NCBI GenBank assembly: GCA_022695795.1
Contig: MU404175.1
Location: 59,091-123,090, forward strand
Source of the DNA: Biscogniauxia marginata
Lineage: Eukaryota; Ascomycota; Sordariomycetes; Xylariales; Xylariaceae
Direction of reading: 5' to 3'
DNA length: 64,000 bases
Shown: positions 1 through 11,065 of the stretch, piece after piece
How positions within the stretch are numbered: position 1 is the stretch's first letter
Layout: every line of letters begins with the position of its first letter
The notes under the pieces: model-generated
Told to the model about the DNA's origin: nothing
The model's database searches: none
Seen by the model: only the letters and a program-made list of their open reading frames with translations
Made by a program: the position numbers and the translations under genes

Positions 1-3000
1 CTCGGAAAGTTTCGATAGCATATGCATCATTTCTAAGTTCGATGCTCGCTCTTGAGCGTGGTAAATCTCACCATGCCTTGCAGTTTGCTAAAACTGCCGT
101 CAAGATCTTGTTCCATGACTGGACGCAATTGGAAGAATTGAGAAGCTCAAGCGTTGATGTTAGCATGGAAGATGTCTCACAAGCAGAGAGTCTCGATGGC
201 AACTCGAGTTTAAATAGCTCTCACTTAGGCAGGCCTGACTTGGTTCGCGCCAACACTGGTCCGGAGTTTTTGGCTCTAGTATATCCGTTATACCGATTCA
301 TATCACGACTCTCCTCGACTTACGCGCACCTGGGGATGTACCAGGAGACGCTCTACTATGCTGAGCAGGCCCAGAAAGTTGCAAAAAGCATGGCTTCGTC
401 AGGTTATATTGCTCAATCTACAGCTTGGCTAGCCTCAGTCTCACTTACGGCTGGCAACCTTGAGAAAGCGAGAGAATTGGCCGCTGAGGCCAAATCGATA
501 CTGTTTGACTCGGAGCCAACTTATCCCAGTGTCAAGGCGATCTGTCAACTAATATCCATCTATCAAGAGTCTAACGATCCAGAAGCGGAGGCGGAGATAG
601 TATCTAAGGCGGAAACGATCCTTGAAGAAATGGAACAGGACAATCAGTCTACAGGTAACTCTGGTAGAACCGAGCTTGAAACAGGGATAGCACAGCTCAG
701 TGTGAAGGAACCAGTATCTATCAAGCCTAGGGGACGCGCTACGAAAACAACAAAAACAACGAAAGCTATCAGCAAGCCTACTACGAAGGCAGTAGTTAAA
801 AGAGCTAAAACCCCTGTAGAAGGGCAAACCCCGGCCAAGGTGGACGATATCCAACTCTCTTTCTTGCGGGCTTCGATTCTCCAAAGTCGTTCCATCTCTC
901 TACTTGAGAACAGAGATTGGGCGGCAGCCGTCGCAGCTCTGCGCAATGCATGCGAGCTTTCCAAATTATCGACAGATGTGTCTCAAGTCCACTTCCTCAT
1001 GGGCATGGGTCTTGTTGGCCAAAGTTTGGAGCAAATGGGCAGAGATTCTGTGTTCTCCTTCATACAGGACTCGACGCTTTCGTTTCCTGCCGTAGCAGGG
1101 TCACCCAAGGGCAAGACTACATCAGATCGATCGAGTCCTCGAAAAGGCCACTCGATACCGGTACAAGACAAGCAGATCTTCGTCGAAAACTTGCGTGAAG
1201 CCCAGGAGCATCTATTAGAGGCTCATGCAATTGCGAGCCTCAACGGCGATGGCAGCTTAGTTCACCGAATCGCCACCGTCTTGCAAAACGTGGTCCTTCT
1301 TTTGTCGAATACTTGCTCCTTGAAGATCGCCACAAGCCATCCTGCTCATGCCACTTGCTCGATCGAATTAGCACGGAATCTGACCTGGGTCCGGGAACGA
1401 AAAACACTTCATGACGATAGCACAGCAGATCTAAAGTCGTCTTGGCCGATAATTATCAGTGGCTTAGATAACAGACGGTCTAGCCTTGGATTTTCCATTG
1501 ACATGAACCGATTCCAAAGAGAATATGTTGACATAATACCCAAATCGTGGAATGTTGTATCGATATCGTTGAGCGACAGCAAAGATGATCTTTGTATCAC
1601 TAAGCTTCAGGCCGGCCACAGCCCTTTCGCGATACGTTTACCGCTTGAGCGAGCCAGCTCCAGGGATCCGGATACCGAGGTCTTTAGCTTCCAGCAAGGT
1701 CGATCGGAACTTCTTGATATCATACAGGTCGCTAATCGCACCTGTCATGACGCACGAGATATGAGCCAGAAAGGGGCAAAGTCAGCTTGGTGGGCAGAGA
1801 GAGAAGAGCTTGACGAGCGTATGCAACAACTCTTGGAAAACATCGAGGAGACTTGGTTAGGCGGGTTTAGGGGCATTTTTACACAGCATCATAGACGGTC
1901 CGACCTACTCGCAAGGTTCCAAAAAAGCTTTCAAAACATACTCGACAGGCATCTCCCATCTAGGCGACAAGTTCGGGGCAAAAAAACCAAGACGGCACTT
2001 CCTAAGATCAATCTTGATCCCAGAATTCTGGACTTGTTCATCAGCCTAGGCGACGCGAGTGTACCCGAATGCGACCTGGACGAGCCCCTGGCAGACTTAT
2101 TCTACTTTGTGGTGGACATCTTACAATTCAATGGCGAAAGAAACGCTTACGACGAGATCGACTTCGACGCTATGGTCGTGGAGACCTTTGACGCCTTGCA
2201 TGCGTACCACACCGAGGCTAAGAATGCCAAGGACGAACGAGACGACGTGCACACCATCTTGATACTAGACAAGCCCTTACACATATTCCCATGGGAATCC
2301 CTACCCTGCATGCAGGGATTCGCGGTGTCACGAGTCCCCTCGCTCGCTTGCCTCAGGCGATCAATCATAGACCAGCAACCGGCACACACGAACGAAGACG
2401 GCGACGGCGATGAGGAGAAGCAGCCCCGTGAAGGCCACTACGCCTCGGTGAACTCGGGCACGTACATCCTCAACCCGAGCGCGGACCTGAAGAACACGCA
2501 GGCGACGTTCGGCAAGGCGCTGTCGGGGCTGCCGCCGGCGTGGGAGAGCATCGAGACGCGGGCGCCGGCCGAGGCCGAGTTCGAGCGGGCGCTGACGGGC
2601 GCGGACCTGCTGCTGTACTTCGGGCACGGCAGCGGGGCGCAGTACATACGCGGGCGCACGGTGCGGCGGCTGGACAAGTGCCGCGCCGTGGCGCTGCTGA
2701 TGGGCTGCTCGTCGGCGTCGCTCGCCGACGCCGGCCGCTTCGAGTGCCACGGCCCCGTCTGGAACTACATGCACGCGGGCTGCCCGGCCGTCGTCGGGAC
2801 CCTCTGGGACGTGACCGATCGCGACATCGACCGCTTCGCCGGCAGGGTCTTCGAGGAGTGGGGGCTGATGCCGCGGGGCACGTTTGCGGAGTCTGGTAGT
2901 GGTGGTGGTGGTGGTAGTAGTGGTAAGGGGAAGGGCAAGGATAAGGGTGTTGTGGGCGGAGGGAAGAAGAAGAGGGCCCCGAGGGACAACGGGGACGGGA

Positions 3001-3143
3001 GATCCGCCGACGAAGAAGGGGCTGGGCGCCAGACGAGCCTCGTCGAGGCCGTGGCTAGGGCTAGGGAGGACGCCTGCCGGTTCAAGTACCTCACTGCGGC
3101 CGCGGTGTGCGTCTATGGCATCCCGGTGTATCTCAAGAAATGA
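1..3143 (+). CDS. ESP1: Separase (cohesin-cleaving protease), 3' part
   Basis: Separase is the caspase-like cysteine protease (peptidase C50) that cuts the kleisin subunit of cohesin at anaphase onset. The gene is cut by the window edge: the frame is open from base 3, so the N-terminal part lies upstream. About 1046 residues are visible, without introns. The C-terminal catalytic domain is clear: the His is in YFGHGSGAQYIRG (codon 2625-2627) and the Cys in LLMGCSSASL (codon 2706-2708), followed by the family-typical NYMHAGCPAVVGTLWDVTDRDIDRF. The N-terminal part is helical and repeat-like, with a Lys/Thr-rich linker near 720-810. A Gly/Ser/Lys-rich insertion (about 2890-2970) lies between the catalytic core and the end. 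Codon use becomes almost entirely G/C-ending from about 2430, although the frame is continuous. Known from the family: securin (not seen here) inhibits it. The next gene is a HET gene on the same strand. Confidence 0.95.
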   Translation, partial: RKVSIAYASFLSSMLALERGKSHHALQFAKTAVKILFHDWTQLEELRSSSVDVSMEDVSQAESLDGNSSLNSSHLGRPDLVRANTGPEFLALVYPLYRFISRLSSTYAHLGMYQETLYYAEQAQKVAKSMASSGYIAQSTAWLASVSLTAGNLEKARELAAEAKSILFDSEPTYPSVKAICQLISIYQESNDPEAEAEIVSKAETILEEMEQDNQSTGNSGRTELETGIAQLSVKEPVSIKPRGRATKTTKTTKAISKPTTKAVVKRAKTPVEGQTPAKVDDIQLSFLRASILQSRSISLLENRDWAAAVAALRNACELSKLSTDVSQVHFLMGMGLVGQSLEQMGRDSVFSFIQDSTLSFPAVAGSPKGKTTSDRSSPRKGHSIPVQDKQIFVENLREAQEHLLEAHAIASLNGDGSLVHRIATVLQNVVLLLSNTCSLKIATSHPAHATCSIELARNLTWVRERKTLHDDSTADLKSSWPIIISGLDNRRSSLGFSIDMNRFQREYVDIIPKSWNVVSISLSDSKDDLCITKLQAGHSPFAIRLPLERASSRDPDTEVFSFQQGRSELLDIIQVANRTCHDARDMSQKGAKSAWWAEREELDERMQQLLENIEETWLGGFRGIFTQHHRRSDLLARFQKSFQNILDRHLPSRRQVRGKKTKTALPKINLDPRILDLFISLGDASVPECDLDEPLADLFYFVVDILQFNGERNAYDEIDFDAMVVETFDALHAYHTEAKNAKDERDDVHTILILDKPLHIFPWESLPCMQGFAVSRVPSLACLRRSIIDQQPAHTNEDGDGDEEKQPREGHYASVNSGTYILNPSADLKNTQATFGKALSGLPPAWESIETRAPAEAEFERALTGADLLLYFGHGSGAQYIRGRTVRRLDKCRAVALLMGCSSASLADAGRFECHGPVWNYMHAGCPAVVGTLWDVTDRDIDRFAGRVFEEWGLMPRGTFAESGSGGGGGSSGKGKGKDKGVVGGGKKKRAPRDNGDGRSADEEGAGRQTSLVEAVARAREDACRFKYLTAAAVCVYGIPVYLKK

Positions 3144-3976
3144 AGAAAAAGAAGAAGAAGAAGATTGGGGGTGGGGCTGCTGATTTGGGAAAGGGGGTTT
3201 TTTGGGGGGGTGAATGATGGTTTTATATCCTTTTTATGAGTTCTAGCGGTTGATGAAGGGGTTTGGGAGGGAGGATTGGGTAACCAGCATTTACTAATTT
3301 TGTTTTCTCTCTCTTGCATCGCCTGGCGTTTTTTATAGGGTTCCACGCCGGGTTTGTATGTCTTCAGAATCATATTGCTCTGTTTTTCTCCAATGTCTCA
3401 TTACTGCTGCTGTTTAATATACATAGTTCGCGTAACCTGCCCATCTAGCTCACCCCCCTTTTGGGGGGGGAGGGGGGGACAATTGATAGTCGGACTTCAT
3501 ACTTCAAATGAATAAAGGGATATGGTCTGCTTGTTGTCTATGCTTTTGTTTTCTTCTTTTTTCTTCTTTTTTCTTTCCAGCTTAATGTTAGGTAAAGAAG
3601 TTCTGCGGTTATTCTTCAGACTTCTGTTACTACTACAGAAAAAAATGTCTTGGCGACTAGCCGGGCTTTCTTTTTCCTCTTCTCTAGGTGATCAAGCGGC
3701 ACAGGTATGCAAGTCCGAGTGTTGTTGATGGCACAGTGAAGACGCTGTGCTACGACGCGATCCTTCGCAGGGGAGTTGGCGACATCTGAATTTTACTACT
3801 CATTCCTCCCTCGTTGTCGGGGATTTATTTCATTGGGCCACGGGAACCTAAGTTGTCTAAATTACCTAGGTAGGTATATATAATACCTCCTAATGAATAT
3901 AGATATCAGACTCGATAAATCTACTGGCTTAAGCACCGCCCCCCCCTTTTCGCGCGCTTCTTCCTCCCTCCGGAAA
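3144..3976. other. Intergenic, separase to HET gene
   Basis: No gene is supported. The stretch holds the separase 3' region, T-rich and G-rich low-complexity runs (for example around 3461-3478), and a CCTAGGTAGGTA motif at about 3865-3876, about 100 bp before the HET start. Confidence 0.6.
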
Positions 3977-5896
3977 ATGCGTCTCATAAACGCCCACACG
4001 CTGACGCTCCGGGAGTTCGTCGGCAGCCGGGACCTTCCGCCGTACGCCGTGCTCTCGCACACCTGGGGCGCCGAGGAGGTCTCGTTCGCGGATTTCGGGG
4101 CGGATTCCGATCCAGCGGCAGCGGCGCGGCGCGGCGCCGGCTTCCGCAAGATCCGGCTGGCGTGCCGGCACGCGCGCGACGTCGGCCTCGGCTGGGTCTG
4201 GGTCGACACGTGTTGCATCGACAAGTCCAGCAGCGCCGAGCTGAGCGAGGCTATCAACTCTATGTTCAAGTGGTATCGCGGCGCTGACGTGTGCTTCGCG
4301 TACCTGGACGACTGGCCGCACGACGAGGGCGGGGGTCCGGTGCCGCCGTTGACGTCGGCGTCGTCGTCGTCGTCGTCAGTGTCGTCATTGGCATCGGCGC
4401 CGGCACGATCATTACTATCGCTGTTGTGGGAGCAGCGTCCCGAGTACTCGTATTCGGTCCAGATGGACCTCGCGAACGTGTTCAGCCGGTGTCGGTGGTT
4501 CTCGCGTGGCTGGACGCTACAGGAGCTGATCGCACCACAGAACGTCAAGTTCTACATTGATGCTCCCGTCATCGGGGGCCATGACGACAATGGTGGTTGT
4601 GGTGGTGATGATACGGATGGTGGCCGGCCATGGTTGGGCATCGGCACCAAGCGTGATCTCCTCACGGCCCTGCGCACCGTGACGGGGATCGACTCGGGGG
4701 TACTCCAGGGGGATGCGCCGCTGAGCTCGGTCAGCGTGGCCAGGCGTATGAGATGGGCGGCTGGGCGGCGGACCTCGCGCGAAGAGGATATCGCATACTG
4801 CCTGATGGGTATCTTCGACATAAACATGCCGCTGCTGTACGGCGAGGGCGCCAAGGCCTTCCAGCGGCTGCAGGAGGAGATCCTACGCGAGTCCGAGGAC
4901 CACACACTCTTTGCCTGGCGCGCCACGCCCGAGTCGGCGGCGCGGTTCCCCTACCGCGGCCTGCTCGCCGACTCGCCGGATGAGTTCGTCGGCTCGGAGG
5001 GTCTCGTGTCGTTCCAGGTGCTCAGGCTATCAGGCCAGACAAATGCGATCGTCACGAATAGAGGCATATCGTTGACCTCGACGGTAGAGCCAGGCTGGGA
5101 ATCGTTGGACATGACCTCTAACGGCATAAAGGTCGGTTTGAATTGCCGGTACGGCGATAGCTTCACCGAGGTCTACGGTATCGAGCTAACGTCGCGGGGC
5201 GGCGGCCTCGTCGACCAGTACGTGCGGTCAGACCCCTCTCATATCTTCACCCTGTCGCCGCTCGAGCAACAGCACACCTTCTACGTCGCTAAAACGCTAC
5301 ACTCGCGGGAACTGCCGCAGATGCCAGAGGCAAAGCGGCAGTACGCGATCTACATCGACCGGAAGAATGACTGGATCGAGGTCGTGGCCACGCACGGGTC
5401 GGGGGTGCGGTTCTCGCCTTCGCTGAACCTGATCGAGCTCGGCCCGTGGGCTAGCTCGGCTTGGGCCCGCGGCAACGTCGATAGAAAAGCCGGGCTGGAG
5501 CTCGCAGTTCCCGGCGCAAGTAACCGGGTTCTAGTCCTCTTCTGGGCCGAGTACGATGCCGCGCAGCGTTCGTGGACCTACACGGTCGACGGTCTCGGGG
5601 CGCGGCCCGGGGAGGTGGCGGCGAAGTTTGCGGCGGCCGAACAGCCCTCTTGGGGGACGCGACAGAAGCGGCAGTATGACTCACTGCTCATACCTCATGC
5701 TCCCCGTCGATACGTACGTGTCACTGGCGAGATGGGGAAGATCCAGGGTTTCGACATGTTCTGGGTTACGCTCAGGATCTATCAAGATGAAAGAAACCCC
5801 TCCAGTCTCGACAGGGTCAAGATCGGCCTGCGTCACCCTAGGCGATTTTTCCAGTATCTGCTCTATCGGCTGTCGGCAAAAGAAGTACGGCCATGA
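3977..5896 (+). CDS. HET-domain protein (heterokaryon incompatibility type)
   Basis: A 639-aa single-exon protein of the fungal HET family, whose members trigger vegetative incompatibility or other non-self cell-death responses. The frame is open from 3893, but ATG 3977 (MRLINAHTLTLREF) is the usual start of this family. The HET blocks appear in order: YAVLSHTWG (residues 23-31), WVWVDTCCIDK (about 75-85), SRGWTLQELIAP (about 175) and REEDIAYCLMGIFDINMPLL (about 268). Two low-complexity insertions break the HET domain: a Ser-rich stretch encoded by a TCG run (about 4350-4430) and a Gly/Asp-rich one (about 4576-4626). The C-terminal ~330 residues match no NACHT, WD40 or ankyrin module that I recognise, so this is a 'HET plus unknown tail' form. 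It could act in allorecognition or be an orphan HET gene; the partner is unknown. Confidence 0.94.
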   Translation: MRLINAHTLTLREFVGSRDLPPYAVLSHTWGAEEVSFADFGADSDPAAAARRGAGFRKIRLACRHARDVGLGWVWVDTCCIDKSSSAELSEAINSMFKWYRGADVCFAYLDDWPHDEGGGPVPPLTSASSSSSSVSSLASAPARSLLSLLWEQRPEYSYSVQMDLANVFSRCRWFSRGWTLQELIAPQNVKFYIDAPVIGGHDDNGGCGGDDTDGGRPWLGIGTKRDLLTALRTVTGIDSGVLQGDAPLSSVSVARRMRWAAGRRTSREEDIAYCLMGIFDINMPLLYGEGAKAFQRLQEEILRESEDHTLFAWRATPESAARFPYRGLLADSPDEFVGSEGLVSFQVLRLSGQTNAIVTNRGISLTSTVEPGWESLDMTSNGIKVGLNCRYGDSFTEVYGIELTSRGGGLVDQYVRSDPSHIFTLSPLEQQHTFYVAKTLHSRELPQMPEAKRQYAIYIDRKNDWIEVVATHGSGVRFSPSLNLIELGPWASSAWARGNVDRKAGLELAVPGASNRVLVLFWAEYDAAQRSWTYTVDGLGARPGEVAAKFAAAEQPSWGTRQKRQYDSLLIPHAPRRYVRVTGEMGKIQGFDMFWVTLRIYQDERNPSSLDRVKIGLRHPRRFFQYLLYRLSAKEVRP

Positions 5897-8800
5897 AGAC
5901 ACCCCGTCTTTCTAGCCAGAAAATAAGCTAGACGTGGCCGTGGATGGACCGGGTAAATAAATCTTCGTCGATCCACCGCGTTTACATCATCATGACTGGT
6001 GCTTATATGAAACCACCATACCGGTTCTTGGTAGAGTTTCCTTTAACCTAGGTAGGTACTACATGTAGCAGGGACATGGACCATGACGAAAAGGGGGAAG
6101 GGAAGAGCTCTTAAACGAAAAGGGGGAGTGGGGGGGGGGGAGGGAGGGAGAAATTTAACTGATACTCGAGCTGTGTCCTTCTAGTTATCCGGGGCGTATG
6201 CAGCGCATATGTTACAGGACTTTGATATCACCGGGTGGTGCCTGGTATACCCATTAAAGCACTTTAACAAAAGTAAGGTCTCTTTAGGAAATCCGCTGCG
6301 CCGATATAGCTCTATGTGCATAGGTATATTTGACGGTGTAAGATGAATATGCATTAGCAACAATAATAAAATCTTATAACCAACATTTATTATTTCCAAG
6401 TTAATTATAAAAACAGAGTATTAGTATAGATCGGTCTCAAGCAGTTAGCAAGATTTTGCTGGGGTAGTATTAGAGGAAGACACAGCCCAGTTATTATTTA
6501 CCAAGAAAAAAAGGGGGAAGGATTCGTTCCCAAGGAGGGAGGCAATACCAGAGCCATCACGCCATGCGTCAAAAAGAAAATACCGAGAGCCATAAATCGG
6601 AACCTACGTAATCATGATCTTTTTTGACGTACGTTTTCACCCTAATCATGTACTCTATAGTACAAATTGACGAAGTCGGTCCTTAACGCTGGGAAAGATG
6701 ACTCGGCGGCATAGCTGCTTCTCCCTTGATATTACCCTCTACAGCCCCCAGTGGCTTTGCCGTCGGTCAAAAGCCCGGTGTTATTAGGTAAAGCGCGTTG
6801 ACTATCGTATCCTATGGACGCTTGCTCATTGGAGGGTGTGGTTGTGTGACTGGGTTCTGAGGCCGTAAGGGGAAGATGGTGGTGGTGTGTACTCGGAGCC
6901 TTCTGGGAGAGCGGCCAGATGGCGAGGCCGTAGATATGGAAGAAGGTCTTGCGGAGGGAATTAGAAACTCGTATGAGCTCTTAGCCCGCCGATCCCTTGG
7001 TGGATGATCTCAGGTGGCTCGTGATAAGAAGAATGTTACGTTCACTACTCTTCCCATACCCCCTAGACTGGTAGCTGGGGTTCATGTGTGAGACCGAACA
7101 TGGCATGTTCTTCGTTTCATGTGATCTAGACGCCGGATAAGAAACACGTATCGCCTGGGTGGCACTATCCGATTGATTATCTACGTGCCTATGCAGACAT
7201 GTGACCAGGTTTCAATGCCTACAATAATGAGGAAATGAGTTACAAATATACTCTTTAGTAAACCGGTGAGGCCAAGTTGTGGCAGTAGTATATTAGGATG
7301 CCCCTATGTATGGTAGTATGGTGTGAGTTTAGCTAGCACTTCCGTAGTTTAGTCTCCCAGAGATCTAGAGTTGTTAAAACTTACGAATCCTCTAGGACTG
7401 ACAAGTACATCAGCTTGTGTAAAAAAAAATATGTCGTGTTTGTAAGGACGACGTAAGAGTTCTACTGAGAAAGGAAGAGAAAGCTCCTCATGGTGCTACT
7501 GAGATCACCTCGCTCAAGATCTCACAGGCCACGTAGCATTAAAGCCTTATTATATTAGCATTGAGTTAGAGTAACTTTGAAGAGCTAATGACTCATGGGA
7601 CATTCTGTAAGTGTAGGTGTTTTAAACTTATTCTGGTCAATTCAAAGTCTTCGCTAGATCTAAAGGTTTGAGAAGAATGATAATAAAAGCTAGCAATAGT
7701 GTGACAATCCACTGTGCCTGACAGCCCGCACTGATAGCTATTTTATCTAGAAGAGAGAGGGCATGGCACTAATCGATCGTATCAGAGATAGAATGTTGAG
7801 GATCCTGTGAGCATGTGGTACAGGTGCTGCGCGGAATGGACCATCTGCAGGCTGTACCAGTAGACCTTTGTAGTTGTTGGTTGTTGAAACACCTATAGAA
7901 CTCGGTAAGCTACATCTGAAGAAGCCATTTGCATCTTGACATTGGTGTGCCTATTCATTCCTCTTCGGATAAGGCTGGAGCCGGACATACATGAGGACGG
8001 AACAAAGGCAGCCAGACCAAGCCGCCAAATGTGGTAGCTGCTTATTCTCCCGCGTCATCCAATTCGCTACCGAGATCCGCATTCGCAGTACGTCGAGATG
8101 AGCTTGGAAGGTTTCCATGACTCTTCTGCGCATATATTTAAAAAGGGGCGGCAAAATAGGCACGCATTAAGCGGAACGTGCAGCCCCCGCTATCTCGGGA
8201 ATTTCCCTTCTGAACAAGGGCTCTGGATGCAGTCGCTTCATAACGGACCGAGTTCACTGTGGGATGCTGCTTCGGCCGCCTGCTTTTCTGGGGTCGCTTA
8301 GGCAGAGAGATAGATATCTGGACCGAGAAACTTCACGGCATTGGTTCGTGGGTGTGTCTCGGCGTCCAGAGAAGAAACACGATGCGGTGAGACCCTATCA
8401 CAAGGCGCATCTCGCCTTGCTGTGAGACGTATCAGGAAGCTTAACCACTGGAGCCAACAACCTGCGATTCTGAACCATGTTCCTTCACATTTGCCTGGAG
8501 AGGATTTCGTCGTAAGTATCGTAAGCTGAGGTTTCTGCTGCAGGCGGGTCGAGCTGTCGGGGTAGAGAGAAACAGTCAGACTCGAATAGAAAGCTCAAAT
8601 CCCCCAGATTTAATGAGAGCTTGCTATCAGTAGGTAGAGGTTTGTCAAAACTCGATGTAATAAAAACGTGCTTCAGCAAAATGCTCACCGAAGCCTTATA
8701 TGAGACACTTAGAGAAGCCACATCACCTACTTGGACGCGGCATCTATGTCCAGGACATGTAGCTGAATACGGTAAGCTTTTCTCATAAGCGCCATATGTC

Positions 8801-9702
8801 GTAAATGGGTTGGAACATGCGCATTTAATGTGGGAGATGTATGGTAAAATTCTCGAGTTATTTTGTATCCATAGAAGAGGAAGTCCGTCGAATATTGGTA
8901 TAGAATCCAACTGCTAACCCAGCCTGGTCTTGGATGATTAGCCGAAAGTATCAGAAAGCTGTGAAATTTCCAGTTATGGTAGCTAATGGTCCAAGCAGGA
9001 ATTGGGAGAGAGGATAATGGGAGCAGACTTTAACTAGGAGTAAAAGTCCCAACTACCTACTCAAGCCGACGATGCGGGTAGTTTCAGGGAATAATCAAAC
9101 ACGAATGCTTGTCAAGTGCTTATAATTGACATATGATCGACGGACCCATGTTCAAGAGACAAAACCTAAAGATGTGTCAATCGAAGCCCGTTGTACCTCA
9201 TTTAATAAGTTACTGGTGTGATCGAAGCGCCGTATCAGTTCTGCAATGGAACGCTGGGGGGAGGGCTGACAACGGTCTGTGTTATGTAGGTGTAGTAGGC
9301 ATGAGGTTTTCTATCAGTGGACGATGCTACTTGCAGCTTTGGAGAACATCTCGGGATGCAGATGATAGATAGCTCAGTTGATATCCGGTATCGCATCGAC
9401 CGTCGACGAGGTTCTAGATGGACCCTCGTGCGGTAGTACTACAATTAGGTATGTGTGAACATCAGGAGGGACTGGGATCTAAAGAAGAAAAGATCTTCCA
9501 ATATCTGACTTCGGACACGACGAAGAGTTACGCTGCGGGTTGACAGGTAGATACTTCCTTTATCTCTGTCGGGATTCGACGATTGCATGACGGATTTTTT
9601 CTGAGTTGTTCAGATACGAGTGGGCTTTTTTTTTTGTGCAAGCCATGTAGGATGCACACGCCCGTATCTATCTATATATATATGGACCTCAGGTGGTATT
9701 AT

Positions 9703-9792
9703 GTGTAAGTGTAAGTGTAAGTGGAGGTATTTTTGTAGGTGTAAGTGTAGGTGAAGGCGTTGCGGTTGCAGTTGCAGCAGTTGCAGTTGCAG
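9703..9792. repeat. Short tandem hexamer-type repeats
   Basis: Repeats of GTAAGT/GTAGGT type run from about 9703 to 9755. They are followed by GTTGCA/GCAGTT repeats up to about 9792. This is microsatellite-like with no coding value. Confidence 0.8.
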
Positions 9793-11032
9793 ATATTTGA
9801 GACATCACATATAAAGTTGACAAAGTCCAAGTTACGTACAGCGACCCAAATGGGAGGTCAATGACACCTTCCGCGATCCAGAGTTCGCGGGTCGGGCCTA
9901 AAAGCGCCGAAAACAAATCGGCTTCCAGAATGTCATCTCTGCTCCAGTTCTTTTAAACCCTCAGCTCCACTACTATCCGTCCTACCGCCCATCCTTGAAC
10001 AGCTTCATTACTTTTTTTTTCTTCTGAAATAAGGAAAAACCACTTCACGCAGAGGTTCTCTTCTTTCGTCTTTCCTTTTTTCTTCCTCTTTTTTTTTTTT
10101 TTTTTTTTTTTTTGGACTCAATGTAAAAAAGAATCAACCGTTGAACCGTCTTGTGCGAAGATGAAATAACGTTCCTTACATCTATGTAAACCTGTCGAGG
10201 TACGTTGTGTAAGTGGTAGGTATCAGCCGTTACATACATAATACTCGTCCCCGGTGCTGATTCATCAATCTGAGTTGTCGTTTCTTTACAATTTCAACCT
10301 CGTTCGTCTTCTGATTGGACCTGCTTGGTGGTGTATTCATCATGCGTCCATCTACACGTTGTAGTGTTCACACACCAGAAACAGCAGAGTGTAGGTAAAT
10401 GGAAAGAGCCAAAGATCGCCTCAACAATTTTTCGACCAATGAGGAGAGCCAAAGATCAAGGTAAGCAGGGGGGCCAAATGCATGAAGAAAACACCTCCAC
10501 AGGAAAAGCTCCACGCGCTAAATCAAACCCCCGGATGACCCCAGCCTGTACAGTACAAGTACATCAAACAAATTATTTTACACCGGTCACGCCCAGACAA
10601 CAATTGATTTGCACAGCTTATTTATAAACTTTTTGATTCTGATCAACCCAACTACGGATACACTCACCACAGACGTGGATGCACTAGGCATCTAGAAACG
10701 TATGATCTCTATTTAGGGCTGTGGTCAATGTCTCTTGCAAGTACGCGCGTTGCGTGAAACAGCCGTTGTGTTCTCTCCAGCTCTGGCGCCACCACTCTGT
10801 ACACTGCCTTATGTACAGATAGAATATATACATACCTAGGCACGTACATACGTGAATAAAGCCGTCCTTCTGATTGGGAATGCTTCGATGGACTCTCATG
10901 CAAGCTGTGTGCGGACATACTCTGACAAGACGGGAGACCAGTTGCATTTATTCTACTGTGTGCTTGCTCCTACCCGACACCCTCAAGCATGCACCGGTAG
11001 TACTCCGTACCCCTGCAAAGAAGCCCCTACAT

Positions 11033-11065
11033 TACATACATACATACATACCTACATATACATAC
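11033..11065. repeat. CATA tetranucleotide microsatellite
   Basis: Near-perfect tandem ACAT/CATA units, decaying into TACGTA-type sequence on the right. Confidence 0.85.

Noticed and set aside
2361..2774. Long minus-strand frame opposite the separase catalytic domain
   Set aside because: Arg/Ala-rich shadow of G/C-ending codons on the coding strand.
8485..8910. 141-codon open frame on the minus strand in the gene desert
   Set aside because: It starts with TTG rather than ATG and shows no motif or plausible flanking exon.
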